The notes: generated by a model not told the origin, from the letters alone. 46,775 nt of DNA from an uncultured Lachnospiraceae bacterium (GCA_910588775.1 CAJURH010000021.1:1-46775), one strand, 5' to 3'; positions 26,001-33,389 are shown, counted from the stretch's first letter. Numbers and translations are program-made.

Positions 26001-26214
26001 GATGCCCGTAATGAATGGGTATGACGCAACCAGAGCGATTCGTAAGATGGAAAATAAGGAGCTGGCGTCCATACCGATTATCGCCATGACCGCCAATGCA
26101 TTTGAGGAGGATAAGCAGGAGGCCCTTGATTGTGGAATGGATGGCCACATATCTAAGCCTATTGATGTGGAAAATTTGCTTGGAACATTGGATAGGATGT
26201 TGCGGCGCGTCTGA
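23065..26214 (+). CDS. Hybrid sensor histidine kinase with PAS domains and two receiver domains
   Basis: The 1049-residue cytoplasmic protein has no membrane segments. Residues 1-125 look like a degenerate receiver. PAS domains follow at about 128-255, 262-380 and a weaker one at 385-510. A HisKA domain has phospho-accepting H546 (SHDIRTPMNAIVGF). The HATPase domain (about 645-765) has N, G1 (DTGIGM) and G2 (GTGLGMAI) boxes. The first receiver (about 775-900) has D838 in IIDWLLPDMNG, and the second (about 918-1045) has D977 in LMDVQMPVMNG. No output domain is present, so phosphate probably passes to an unlinked partner or acts by protein contact. The signal is unknown. ATG follows AGGGG with a 9-nt spacer. 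Confidence 0.94.
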   Translation: MYHCHIQFYLVGHPHRAFEIIEGMPPLEHFTHEFSKSGEPDEKLAAKANVILANLQNVDAKAFVKLLSLYKAEDAELILFADKKQIAMLTEDWADVTDIWTTPMDEEEVGFRFARWQQACKVKKDFWQTSHFFEATINSIPSLIWYKDKDGVHEKVNDSFCKTVNKSKKQVEGRRHAYIWDVEQDDPVCIESEREVMTKRRTFISDEVIQTGEGMRTLTTYKSPLYDIDGSVMGTVGVAIDVTQERAYERELIKKNETLEAIFTSIDCGVLCHSLDGKRILSINRAALQLLGYESQEEMLQEGFDMVAASVMEEDKEKLQEWIKELKEEGDSASVEYRVQHRNGDILHVMGNIKLLREGDELFYQRFILDCTEQKQQEKKNERRQMELVQALTIDFNLVCFFDLDTGMGSLLQSDEANDSALNSIFSGQISFSQSMEDYIQEFVYEEDRQMMRHAFSMETLKRELAEKRLHYVKYRESRNGEVQYFQMKAVRTGTWEGAYGIVLGIRSVDEETRDELEKKKMLEDALMQANRASKAKSVFLSNMSHDIRTPMNAIVGFTTLAITHIRHREQVEEYLKKIMASGEHLLSLINDVLDMSRIESGKIHLDEKPCSLPDILHGLRNILQADIHAKRLELYMDAMDVLDEEIYCDKLRLNQVLLNLLSNAVKYTEAGGTVSMRITEKAGAPTGHANYEFFIKDTGIGMSEEFVSHIFEPFEREENTTTSGVQGTGLGMAITKNIVDMMNGVIEVRSERNVGTEVTVAFTFRLNSDRKESQDIPELKNRRALVVDDDFNSCDSVSYMLQQIGMRAEWTLSGKEAVLRTRQAVMRGDDYSVYIIDWLLPDMNGIEITRRIRKEMGADVPIIVLTAYDWADIEDEAKEAGVTAFCSKPLFLSELRDCLYSIVNADERDEETDDQERKSFYTGRILLAEDNELNQEIAVAILDDAGFSTEVAGNGQIAVDMLGKSHPGYYQLVLMDVQMPVMNGYDATRAIRKMENKELASIPIIAMTANAFEEDKQEALDCGMDGHISKPIDVENLLGTLDRMLRRV

Positions 26215-26241
26215 AAAAAGAACCCTGGAATTTCCCGTAAC

Positions 26242-26277
26242 AAAAAAAGAATCTCGTTTTTGCGAGATTCTTTTTTT
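26242..26277. terminator. Perfect bidirectional terminator
   Basis: AAAAAAAGAATCTCG (26242-26256) pairs fully with CGAGATTCTTTTTTT (26263-26277) around a 6-nt loop. It gives a U tract on both strands and serves both the kinase gene and the convergent pilus operon. Confidence 0.93.
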
Positions 26278-26282
26278 GCGCG

Positions 26283-27341
26283 CTATATTTTTTTGCCTAG
26301 CATATCAGGGTTGGTGGCGTGGGTCAGTGCGGTTTCCCGGCTTATTACGCCGTTTTTGCATAGTTTCATCAGACTAGTATCCATGGAAATCATCTCGTCT
26401 TTCACCGAAGAATAGATGAGTCCGTCAATCTGATGCACTTTGTTATCCCGAATCATGTTGCGGATAGCGGGGGTTACAGTCATAATTTCAAATGCAGGGA
26501 CCATCTTCCCGTCCAGAGTGGGTACAAGTTGTTGGGAAACCACAGCGTTTAACACGGTGGCAAGCTGGACGGCAATCTGTCGTTGCTGGTTGGCCGGGAA
26601 AACGTCAATGATTCGGTCAATGGTGTTGGCGGCGCCGATGGTGTGCAGGGTGGACAGAAGCAAATGTCCGGTTTCAGCGGCAGTCATGGCCACATTGATG
26701 GTGTCGTAATCCCGCATTTCACCCAGGAGAATTACATCTGGGCTTTGGCGCAGCGCCGCTCGCAGAGCGGTCACATAGTTCTCTGTATCTACATTGATTT
26801 CCCGCTGGCTGACAATGCTCTTATCATGGCGGTGGAGGAATTCCAGCGGGTCTTCCAGCGTAATAATGTGGGATTCTTTGGTTTTGTTAATCTGGTCGAT
26901 GATACAGGCCAGAGTGGTGGACTTACCGCTTCCAGCCGGGCCGGTGATAAGAGCCATTCCGTTTTCCATGTTGCCCAGCCGGATGATCTGTTCCGGGATG
27001 CCAAGCTCTGTGGGATCGGGCAGTTGGAAAGTGATGATTCGGATTACGGCGGACAGCGCGCTTCTCTGTCGATAGGCGCAAACGCGGAAACGGGAAATGC
27101 CTGGGATGGCAAAAGAAAAATCGTCGTCGCCGTGATTTTCAAAGGATGTAAGATCCCGATTGTCGGCCAGTTTGTAAATCTCTTTTAACATGGCTTCCGT
27201 ATCTGGCGGCAAAAGCCGCGCGTCATCAATAGTGTAGATTATGCCATTTTTACGGAAGGAGACGGGACGTCCGGCTACAATAAATACATCCGAAGCGTTT
27301 TCCGATACGGCCTGCTGTAATATAGTTTGAATATCATCCAT
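26283..27341 (-). CDS. PilT-type pilus ATPase
   Basis: The 352-residue ATPase has an N-terminal PAS-like domain (1-100) and a RecA-like domain with Walker A GPAGSGKS (134-141), Asp box (ITLEDPLEFLH), Walker B (VILLGEMRD) and His box (STLHT). The motif AIRNMI near residue 312 corresponds to the AIRNLI signature that marks PilT retraction ATPases and sets it apart from PilB. It is the last gene of the operon and the only ATPase in it. ATG has AAAGGAG eight bases upstream. It would drive pilus retraction, or here possibly both strokes. Confidence 0.93.
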   Translation of the reverse strand: MDDIQTILQQAVSENASDVFIVAGRPVSFRKNGIIYTIDDARLLPPDTEAMLKEIYKLADNRDLTSFENHGDDDFSFAIPGISRFRVCAYRQRSALSAVIRIITFQLPDPTELGIPEQIIRLGNMENGMALITGPAGSGKSTTLACIIDQINKTKESHIITLEDPLEFLHRHDKSIVSQREINVDTENYVTALRAALRQSPDVILLGEMRDYDTINVAMTAAETGHLLLSTLHTIGAANTIDRIIDVFPANQQRQIAVQLATVLNAVVSQQLVPTLDGKMVPAFEIMTVTPAIRNMIRDNKVHQIDGLIYSSVKDEMISMDTSLMKLCKNGVISRETALTHATNPDMLGKKI

Positions 27342-27371
27342 TTCAAAAACTCCTTTGATTCGTATTTACAT

Positions 27372-27869
27372 TTACGGTATAGGCATAAGTTGTAGGGTAT
27401 CGTCAGTTTCCCATTTCTGGGTATTTATCGTCTGCCATTTCTCAATCTGATAGTAACCGGTTTTTGGCGCTTTTTCCAGGTCATTGACGGTTAGGAGCAC
27501 ATCCAGGGCTTGCTTTTCATTGATGGGGACCTGGTAGGAAATGGTTGCTTCCTGGGGGTTGTACTGGATATCCGCGTCGATGGAGTCTATCTGGTCAAAA
27601 TCCAGTTTTTTCAGATTTTCACTGGGTTTATCAGAGGAAGCGATGGCGGCCAGGATGCCGTCAATCTGCCCCAGTAATTCTTCAGCCTGGTTGGTGGCGC
27701 CGTAATATTCGGTTTTTCGATCGGCGATGCGCTGGCTGAAGTTTTTGTCGCTCTGGGCGCTGGAAAAAGACAGTGTGGCCAGCGTTACCAGGCACAGAAG
27801 AAGGAAAACAACCAGAAGGAAGGAAGAACCCATATTTACAAAAGGCGCCTGTCGTCTGTTTTTATTCAT
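27372..27869 (-). CDS. Small membrane-anchored protein of the pilus-like operon (165 aa)
   Basis: A short basic N-terminus (MNKNRRQAPFVNM) precedes one hydrophobic helix (about 15-38, GSSFLLVVFLLLCLVTLATLSF). An extracytoplasmic region of about 125 residues follows, with a coiled-coil start and a beta-rich end. The layout is pilin-like, but Glu at position 5 of the helix is missing. The ATG lies inside the preceding gene (8-bp overlap, ATGAATAA), with AAAGGAGG upstream. I do not recognise the family. Confidence 0.75.
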   Translation of the reverse strand: MNKNRRQAPFVNMGSSFLLVVFLLLCLVTLATLSFSSAQSDKNFSQRIADRKTEYYGATNQAEELLGQIDGILAAIASSDKPSENLKKLDFDQIDSIDADIQYNPQEATISYQVPINEKQALDVLLTVNDLEKAPKTGYYQIEKWQTINTQKWETDDTLQLMPIP

Positions 27870-28326
27870 GGGAGGGCCTCCTTTGGAGATGGTGTTTGAC
27901 GGTGAGTTGATAAATGGGCGTTTCCAGGTCGGCTTGCTCCATAGAGATATATGCGGTCAGAATTCCATCTTCTTCAGTGAGCGCAGTCAGCAGCTTGTAG
28001 GCGCTATCCGCCGGGCTGCAGGGCGCAAATCTGTCGTTGTAATAAACGCAAATGGAAGAGCCGTTTCCACTTTCTGTTTTTGCGTTTTCATAGGCCTGCT
28101 GGATTAAGTTCAGTGCGTCTGCTGTTCCGTTTGAAGCGTTTATGATCTCTGCAATTCCAGAACATTCGTTGACTGCATAATTCAGATTCCGGGCGTCACG
28201 GCTCAGAAGATGAGATTTTACAAAGAACTGCACACAAACAGCGCTTGCAAGTGAAAAAAATAAAATTGCAAGGATCAGTTCCAAAAGAAATAAACTGGAT
28301 GACTGTGCCCGGTTTCTGTGTTTCAT
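27862..28326 (-). CDS. Type IV prepilin-like minor pilin (154 aa)
   Basis: The N-terminus MKHRNRAQSSS is followed by LFLLELILAILFFSLASAV, which keeps the F-x-x-x-E prepilin helix pattern (Glu5) after a small residue. It is thus the best candidate in the operon for cleavage by a prepilin peptidase. The soluble part has a Cys pair (C55, C96 region). PilV/PilI-like minor pilins share this layout. No prepilin peptidase gene is in the window. Confidence 0.75.
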   Translation of the reverse strand: MKHRNRAQSSSLFLLELILAILFFSLASAVCVQFFVKSHLLSRDARNLNYAVNECSGIAEIINASNGTADALNLIQQAYENAKTESGNGSSICVYYNDRFAPCSPADSAYKLLTALTEEDGILTAYISMEQADLETPIYQLTVKHHLQRRPSHE

Positions 28327-28342
28327 AAGTTACCTCTCCTTT

Positions 28343-28834
28343 TTAAAGAATGCCGCCTGAACGGATTCCTACAACTGTGGATGCTTCCTGTCCGTCCGCG
28401 TCGGTGCAGGAAAATTGGAACATTCTGTCTTTCAGTGGGCGCATGGAGAAGTCCTCCACGGAAAGAATGGACTTTCCCATGCTGGCCGTGAATTCCAGAC
28501 CGTCTTTGACAAATAATTCCTTTAATTCATTCTCGTATACATAAATATAGGTCTTATATACAGCTCCATTGTAATTGTGCTGCAAAATCAGTGCGTCGCA
28601 GCCGTCAAAAGTTCCGATGGATACATCCCCTTCGGCGTCGTTTTGATGAATTTTTTCACTTATGTAGGATAGAGACGTCCGCGCGGTGTAGTTCAGTGAA
28701 GAATTTTCCGTGGTGGACCGATACACTTCCGTTGCCAGCAGAATTACGGCCAGAGCGGACAGCGCAAATACGAAAAGCAGCGCCACCGGAAACAGAAAGT
28801 CGACCATGTGACTTCGCTGTGTTTTGTTTTGCAT
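28343..28834 (-). CDS. DUF4860-like membrane-anchored protein of the pilus-like operon (163 aa)
   Basis: One hydrophobic helix (about 12-34, FLFPVALLFVFALSALAVILLA) follows a short charged N-terminus. A soluble domain follows with TARTSLSYISEKIHQND and a C-terminal VVGIRSGG, which recalls the DUF4860 family found beside GspF and PilT genes in Clostridia. No Glu5 is present. It starts two bases after the upstream stop, with AAAGGAG inside the previous gene. Confidence 0.7.
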   Translation of the reverse strand: MQNKTQRSHMVDFLFPVALLFVFALSALAVILLATEVYRSTTENSSLNYTARTSLSYISEKIHQNDAEGDVSIGTFDGCDALILQHNYNGAVYKTYIYVYENELKELFVKDGLEFTASMGKSILSVEDFSMRPLKDRMFQFSCTDADGQEASTVVGIRSGGIL

Positions 28835-28836
28835 GG

Positions 28837-29166
28837 TCAGTCTCCTTTCTCGATGATGGTAATATCCGGCAGGATGTTGGAGCCGGTAATCCGGTAATCC
28901 ACGAAGAATAAATCCTCATCGTAGAATAGGCCATAATGCTCTTTTAGATATTCCAGACTTTCCGGGTATGCGCCCTCCACCGTGTAACAATAGGTAATGC
29001 TGCGTGTCAGGGCGTTTTCCAGGCTTTCCCGCTGTCGCTTTCGCGTGCCGGAGGACAGCGAGAAAATCTGCTGGTAGAACACACCCACAATCAGCAAGAA
29101 GACACAGAAAGAAAGGACGAATTTCCTGTATACATGCTTTTTCTCCCCGTATTGAAAACGAGCCAT
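28837..29166 (-). CDS. Small pilin-like membrane protein (109 aa)
   Basis: After MARFQYGEKKHVYRK comes one hydrophobic helix (about 16-34). Then come TRSITYCYTVEGAYPESLEYLKEHYGL and a short beta end. The YxxxGxYPxSLxxL motif is shared with GspG-type pseudopilin soluble domains, so it may be a pilin or pseudopilin, though the leader lacks the usual G-F-x3-E site. ATG has AAGGGGGG upstream. Confidence 0.7.
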   Translation of the reverse strand: MARFQYGEKKHVYRKFVLSFCVFLLIVGVFYQQIFSLSSGTRKRQRESLENALTRSITYCYTVEGAYPESLEYLKEHYGLFYDEDLFFVDYRITGSNILPDITIIEKGD

Positions 29167-29179
29167 GGAATCCCCCCTT

Positions 29180-30235
29180 TTACAAGCTAGACATAATGCC
29201 CGTCAGCGGCAGCATTACGGATAGCAGGATAACGCCTACAACCAGTGACAGGATAATGACCAGCGTAGGTTCTAAGATTGCCAGAGCATTGTTCATGCGG
29301 CTGTCGATGTTGTCCTGGTATAGTTTGGACAGACGGTCCATTACCTGTTCCATGGAGCCAGTCTTTGAGCCGATGGAGGCCATTCGGGCATATACGCCGG
29401 AAAAGATACCGGCGCTGCGCAGCGCTTCGGATAAATCTTCGCCTTCTTCCATCTGTTTTTGGCATTTCTGGAGTTTTTCCAGGAAAACAGGGTCGTCGCT
29501 TAAGCCCTGAACCAGTTCCATGCTCTGGTCGGGATTCAGGCCGCTGCTTAAGGTTAAGGCCATGCCGCTGGCAAAACGGCAGGCGGCGATTTCTTCATAA
29601 ATGGGACGGATAAATCCCAGATGGTAGCCGGCTTTGCGGAAAAACTGCCGTCCTGGCTGGGTGTGGGTGCAGAAAAGAATTGCCGCCACAGCCGCCAAAA
29701 GAAGCGCGATCAGGACGATGGAATATTGGTTGATGGCATTTCCCAGATTCATCAGCATCCGGGACAGCCCAGTCATTTCCGTTCCAAGCTGAACGAATAC
29801 CTGGTTGAACATGGGCATTACTTTGACCAGAAGTATGATAATGACGATCACCATCATTCCGCCCATAATCAGAGGATATGTAACGGCGCTCTTGATGCTT
29901 TTCGCGATGGCGTCCTCTTGTTCGTAGTGAACGCTTAGAGACTCCATCACTTCGTCCAACGTGCCGGTTTCCTCACCTATTTGTATCATGTGTATCATAT
30001 AAGAAGGAAACAGTCCTGTTTCCGACAGGGCCTGGTACAGGCTGCCAGTTTCCTGCATATTTTCAATAATTTTTTCCAAAACCGCTTTTTCCTCCGGGGA
30101 AGTGGCGTCTTCCAACATGATCGTCACGCCCTCCAGAGAGGAAATGCCTGATTTCAGGATTAAAGCGATCTGACTGCAGAAGGCGGAAACCTCCATATTT
30201 GAAAACGGCCTTCCCTGTCCTTTTTTCCTGTTCAT
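29180..30235 (-). CDS. PilC/GspF-family inner membrane platform protein
   Basis: The 351-residue protein carries two GspF/PilC domains (about 14-135 and 215-340). Three transmembrane segments lie near 115-135, 165-190 and 320-350, and the ending TLVIILSLVVGVILLSVMLPLTGIM (read in parts) is typical. It forms the membrane base on which PilT acts. The start is set at 30235 (MNRKKGQG) because TGGAGGA lies seven bases upstream; the earlier ATG at 30250 is inside that ribosome binding site. It overlaps the transglutaminase gene's stop region, so they are one operon. Confidence 0.93.
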   Translation of the reverse strand: MNRKKGQGRPFSNMEVSAFCSQIALILKSGISSLEGVTIMLEDATSPEEKAVLEKIIENMQETGSLYQALSETGLFPSYMIHMIQIGEETGTLDEVMESLSVHYEQEDAIAKSIKSAVTYPLIMGGMMVIVIIILLVKVMPMFNQVFVQLGTEMTGLSRMLMNLGNAINQYSIVLIALLLAAVAAILFCTHTQPGRQFFRKAGYHLGFIRPIYEEIAACRFASGMALTLSSGLNPDQSMELVQGLSDDPVFLEKLQKCQKQMEEGEDLSEALRSAGIFSGVYARMASIGSKTGSMEQVMDRLSKLYQDNIDSRMNNALAILEPTLVIILSLVVGVILLSVMLPLTGIMSSL

Positions 30236-30249
30236 AATCATCCTCCACA

Positions 30250-31251
30250 TTAATAAGAATATTTTACAGTGTAGTTGCTTCCGTCCCCAATGTATTCGCC
30301 TACGGAAGTGCGGTTGTTGGCTGCTGCCAATGTGGGGTCCATCAGGGTCCAGCTATTTCCGTCAAATTCTATGATTTTGTCCACCCATCCGGATTCCGTC
30401 AGATATACATCGATCCACGCATGATAGGCTTCGCCGGAGTAGCCCACCTGAAGCTTGGTGGGAATTCCCTGGGAGCGCAGCATGGAGGTCATCAGCGACG
30501 CGTAGTCGAAGCATACGCCCGTTTTGGATTCCATGGTTCGGTCGATGTCCGGAATATAGCCCGCCGGAATGTTTGCAGCCAGATCCTTGTCATAAGATAT
30601 GTTGTCGGTCACGTACTTGTAGACATTTTCCACATAATTCAGATCATCCGAAGATTCCTGGGACAATTCAATGGCGTAATTGGTCGCCTTGCTTTCCTGG
30701 GTGTACCATGCGTATTGGTTGGGGTATAAGAACGGTTTAAACTCGTCATTTAAAGTGACTTCTATATCCTGGGCGAACGCCAGCGCGTACATGTCGTCGT
30801 AGGCGTTTTCCAGCACGTCTATATGGTAAGCGCCGTTTCCGCCTGGAAGGGGAAAGGTTTCATAGGCGCCATTTTGGCCAAGGGTGTAGGTATATTGTGT
30901 GCCGTCCGGAAGCGTAATCTGCATTTTTACTTTCGTCGCGCCGCCGGAATACTGAACCATCACGTAGCCTTCCCCCGTGTTGGAAGCGTCTATGGAAATG
31001 ATGTCGTTCCCGTAGACCACGGAGCCGGTGGCCTGGGGCAACAGAAACTGTTGCACGCTTTCCCTTTTTTTCCCGGAATCCTTTTTGGCGGAAGCTTCCT
31101 GCGATGCTTTTTCGGAATCGTCTGTATCTTTGTCCGACGCAGAGGCGCCGCCGCATCCGGTAAGGAAGAAGGCGGCCATAAGGGCAGAAATCAATATGTG
31201 AAAAAAGGAAAGCTTTTTTACATTCACCTTTGCGAACCTCCATTTTCCCAC
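30250..31251 (-). CDS. Transglutaminase-like lipoprotein heading the pilus-like operon
   Basis: A signal peptide ends in the lipobox LTGC, followed by a charged linker (to about 65). A beta-rich domain (70-170) precedes a transglutaminase-like domain (about 195-315) with a Cys-His-Asp triad: GVCFDYASLMTSMLRSQGIPTK (Cys), AYHAWIDVYL (His) and WTLMDPTL (Asp). Such domains act as proteases or peptide crosslinkers. The 333-residue ATG form is listed. A GTG at 31227, nine bases after TGGAGG, would give a better signal peptide start and may be the true one. Its place first in the operon suggests a part in pilus assembly or surface attachment. Confidence 0.88.
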   Translation of the reverse strand: MGKWRFAKVNVKKLSFFHILISALMAAFFLTGCGGASASDKDTDDSEKASQEASAKKDSGKKRESVQQFLLPQATGSVVYGNDIISIDASNTGEGYVMVQYSGGATKVKMQITLPDGTQYTYTLGQNGAYETFPLPGGNGAYHIDVLENAYDDMYALAFAQDIEVTLNDEFKPFLYPNQYAWYTQESKATNYAIELSQESSDDLNYVENVYKYVTDNISYDKDLAANIPAGYIPDIDRTMESKTGVCFDYASLMTSMLRSQGIPTKLQVGYSGEAYHAWIDVYLTESGWVDKIIEFDGNSWTLMDPTLAAANNRTSVGEYIGDGSNYTVKYSY

Positions 31252-31301
31252 TGGAATATGTTTGAAAATTTGTTTGCGCCATCAGGCGGCTTGCTGATTC
31301 T

Positions 31302-31330
31302 ATTTTGCCATAATTCAGTTGATTTATCAA
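31302..31330 (-). promoter_or_regulatory. Probable promoter of the pilus-like operon
   Basis: On the minus strand TTGATA (31330-31325), a 17-bp spacer and CAAAAT (31307-31302) predict a start near 31295. It lies just downstream of the DnaA-box pair at 31366-31383. Confidence 0.5.
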
Positions 31331-31365
31331 GAAGTTTTTGGCAAGGGGCGTTTGCCCTGTGAATA

Positions 31366-31552
31366 TGTGGATAATGTGGATAAATTGGGGGATTTTGTAT
31401 AGGAGAGGTCGAAAAAACGGGGAAATACAAGACGGCAGTCGCTTTTGGGAATACCCACAGATTTTTAAGCGGAAAAATGTGTATAAATATGTGGATAATG
31501 TGGATAATTAATAGAATCATATGTAAAAACAGGCGTTACGGGATGTGTATAA
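31366..31552. promoter_or_regulatory. Cluster of DnaA boxes (four perfect, two near-perfect)
   Basis: TGTGGATAA, the complement of the TTATCCACA DnaA-box consensus, occurs at 31366-31374, 31375-31383, 31490-31498 and 31499-31507. These form two identical 18-bp tandem pairs with no spacer. TGTGTATAA, one mismatch, occurs at 31478-31486 and 31544-31552. All point the same way. The 413-bp gap between murC and the pilus operon otherwise holds no gene. Confidence 0.8.
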
Positions 31553-31664
31553 AAAATTTTGTCTTTTCAAAGTTATTTATCGAACAGGGCGATCGCGGAC
31601 GAGGATGCCTGCCTGAAAACAGACATCCCCGTCGGATAGCGTTCCTTTAGTTATGGAAAATGCG

Positions 31665-33044
31665 TCAACCGCCCAGCAGGTTTTCCCCCACTTTCACGAT
31701 GTCGCCAGCGCCCATGGTGATCAACACATCGCCTTTTTCACAATTTTCCAGCAGATAGTTTTCGATTTCGTCAAAAGTGGGGAAATACTCACAGCAAGTT
31801 CCCAGTTCTTGGATTTTCTTTTGCAAATCCATGGAGGTGATTCCGATGTTATTTTTCTCCCTTGCCGCGTAAATATCGGCCAGCACAATATGGTCGGCCA
31901 GGGTCAGGGCTTCGGCGAAATCATTTAGCAGGGCGTGGGTGCGGGTGTAAGTATGGGGCTGGAAAGCGCACCACAGTTTCCGGTGGGGATAATTGCGCGC
32001 TGAGGCCAAGGTGGCGCGGATTTCCGTGGGATGATGGGCGTAGTCGTCGATGATGGTTACGCCGCCCACAACGCCTTTTTGCTGAAAGCGCCGGTCAGTG
32101 CCGGGAAAGCCGGACAGTCCGTTTCGTATCACGTCCGCGCTTAGGCCCAGTTTCTGTCCCAGGGCAATGGCGGCCAGGGCGTTGGACACGTTGTGGCGGC
32201 CGGGAACAGACAGCGTGAAATCCCCCAGCGGTTGGCCGTCTTTTAGGCAGGTGAAGGACGGGTTCCCTTTCTCGTCATACAGGATGGACGAGGCTGTGTA
32301 ACGACCGGGGCGCTCCAGCCCATATGTAATAATCTCACAGGGAAGGCCCTCGGTGATGGTCTCGTATTCTGGCGTGTCACTGTTGATAATTAGGCAGCCG
32401 TCTTCTGGAAGAAGTTGCGCGAACTGCCGGAAAGACTGCCGGATGTGGTCGATGTCCCGGAAGAAATCCAGATGATCTGCATCCATATTGAGGATAATGC
32501 TGATTTTCGGAAAGAAGCTTAAGAAACTGTTGGTGTATTCGCAGGCTTCCGTCACAAAGTTCCCAGAATTCCCCACCCGGATGTTTCCGCCGATGGCAGG
32601 CAGGATTCCGCCCACAGTCACAGTGGGATCGCAGCCGCCTTCCAGCAGGATATGGGAAACCATGGAGGTTGTGGTGGTCTTGCCATGGGTGCCGGAGACG
32701 GCAATGGGCATATCATAGTTAGCCATAATCTGACCTAGAAGCTCCGCGCGGGTCAGCATGGGAATGCCTTTCTCCACCACGCAGGCGTACTCCGGATTAT
32801 CCGGGTGGATGGCGGCCGTGTATACCACGAGTTCCATAGAGTCGTCGATATTGGAAGCGCGCTGTCCGATGAAAATAGTGGCTCCCTTTTCTTTTAGTTT
32901 CTTGGTTAGAGGGCTTTCGTGGGCGTCTGAGCCTGAAACCTGGAAGTTTTTGTGAAGCAGGATTTCCGCCAGGCCGCTCATGCTGATGCCGCCGATGCCG
33001 ATAAAGTGCACATGCAGAGGGCGTTTGAAGTCTATTTTATACAT
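31665..33044 (-). CDS. murC: UDP-N-acetylmuramate--L-alanine ligase
   Basis: The 459-residue Mur ligase adds L-Ala to UDP-MurNAc in the cytosol. It has the N-terminal UDP-binding HFIGIGGISMSGLAEIL, the ATP loop GTHGKTTTTSMV, EACEYTNSFLSF, NMDADHLDFF and the C-terminal DDYAHHPTEI. Length is normal. ATG is preceded by GAAAGGAG. It is transcribed singly, from a promoter about 120 bp upstream with a palindromic repeat in its leader. A GACGNGGATGNCTG-type hairpin at 31598-31626 may end transcription, though it lacks a U tract. Confidence 0.97.
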   Translation of the reverse strand: MYKIDFKRPLHVHFIGIGGISMSGLAEILLHKNFQVSGSDAHESPLTKKLKEKGATIFIGQRASNIDDSMELVVYTAAIHPDNPEYACVVEKGIPMLTRAELLGQIMANYDMPIAVSGTHGKTTTTSMVSHILLEGGCDPTVTVGGILPAIGGNIRVGNSGNFVTEACEYTNSFLSFFPKISIILNMDADHLDFFRDIDHIRQSFRQFAQLLPEDGCLIINSDTPEYETITEGLPCEIITYGLERPGRYTASSILYDEKGNPSFTCLKDGQPLGDFTLSVPGRHNVSNALAAIALGQKLGLSADVIRNGLSGFPGTDRRFQQKGVVGGVTIIDDYAHHPTEIRATLASARNYPHRKLWCAFQPHTYTRTHALLNDFAEALTLADHIVLADIYAAREKNNIGITSMDLQKKIQELGTCCEYFPTFDEIENYLLENCEKGDVLITMGAGDIVKVGENLLGG

Positions 33045-33075
33045 AATGGGTATCTCCTTTCAAACATTTCAAATG

Positions 33076-33131
33076 TAGATAATTGCGAAACTGCCCATAA
33101 AAGCATGAAGCGTCAGATTCACAATTAGCTA
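33076..33131. repeat. Palindromic interspersed repeat, copy C
   Basis: The 56-bp element starts TAGATAATTGCGAAAC and ends CACAATTAGCTA, with an internal GCATGAAGCGTC shared (inverted) with copy B. It lies between the likely murC promoter and murC, so it is transcribed in the murC leader. Confidence 0.6.
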
Positions 33132-33163
33132 ATTTTAAACGGGAATGCCGTATACTTATTCAT

Positions 33164-33192
33164 ATTATAACCTTTGAAAGAGAAAATGAAAA
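33164..33192 (-). promoter_or_regulatory. Probable murC promoter
   Basis: On the minus strand a perfect TATAAT (33169-33164) stands 17 bp from TTTTCA (33192-33187), a partial -35. The start would be near 33157. Confidence 0.45.
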
Positions 33193-33360
33193 GAGTGAAA
33201 ACGGCGCGTCTGAAAAGGGGACGTGGGGCGTTATTCAGGGAAAAGACAAAATATGTGTAATTTATACAACAAATGAGAAAATTATGAAAATTTCTTCCAG
33301 ATTCGATTAGACAATTCGATTAAAAAGACGAAAAAAAGTAAGGTTAAATTGTAAAAAATG

Positions 33361-33389
33361 TTCACTAATGGTAAAAAGTGTGGTATAAT
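33361..33389 (+). promoter_or_regulatory. Probable promoter of glgC-glgD-spoVG
   Basis: TTCACT (33361-33366), a 17-bp spacer and a perfect TATAAT (33384-33389) predict a start near 33396, 33 nt before the glgC ATG. Confidence 0.65.

Noticed and set aside
24688..26148. 486-codon minus-strand open frame
   Set aside because: It is opposite the conserved kinase and receiver domains of the hybrid kinase; the composition is what a reverse frame of that gene would give.
26283..31251. Standard type II secretion or Tad pilus locus
   Set aside because: There is no GspE/PilB, secretin, TadA, TadB/TadC pair or CpaF; the ATPase carries the PilT signature.
31366..31552. Chromosomal replication origin
   Set aside because: The DnaA boxes are convincing, but dnaA, dnaN, rpmH, gyrB and recF are absent and there is no clear AT-rich unwinding region next to the boxes; a DnaA-titration or regulatory cluster fits better.
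31598..31626. Rho-independent terminator of murC
   Set aside because: The hairpin is imperfect and the minus strand beyond it is GC-rich without a U tract; it is mentioned under murC but not listed as a terminator.
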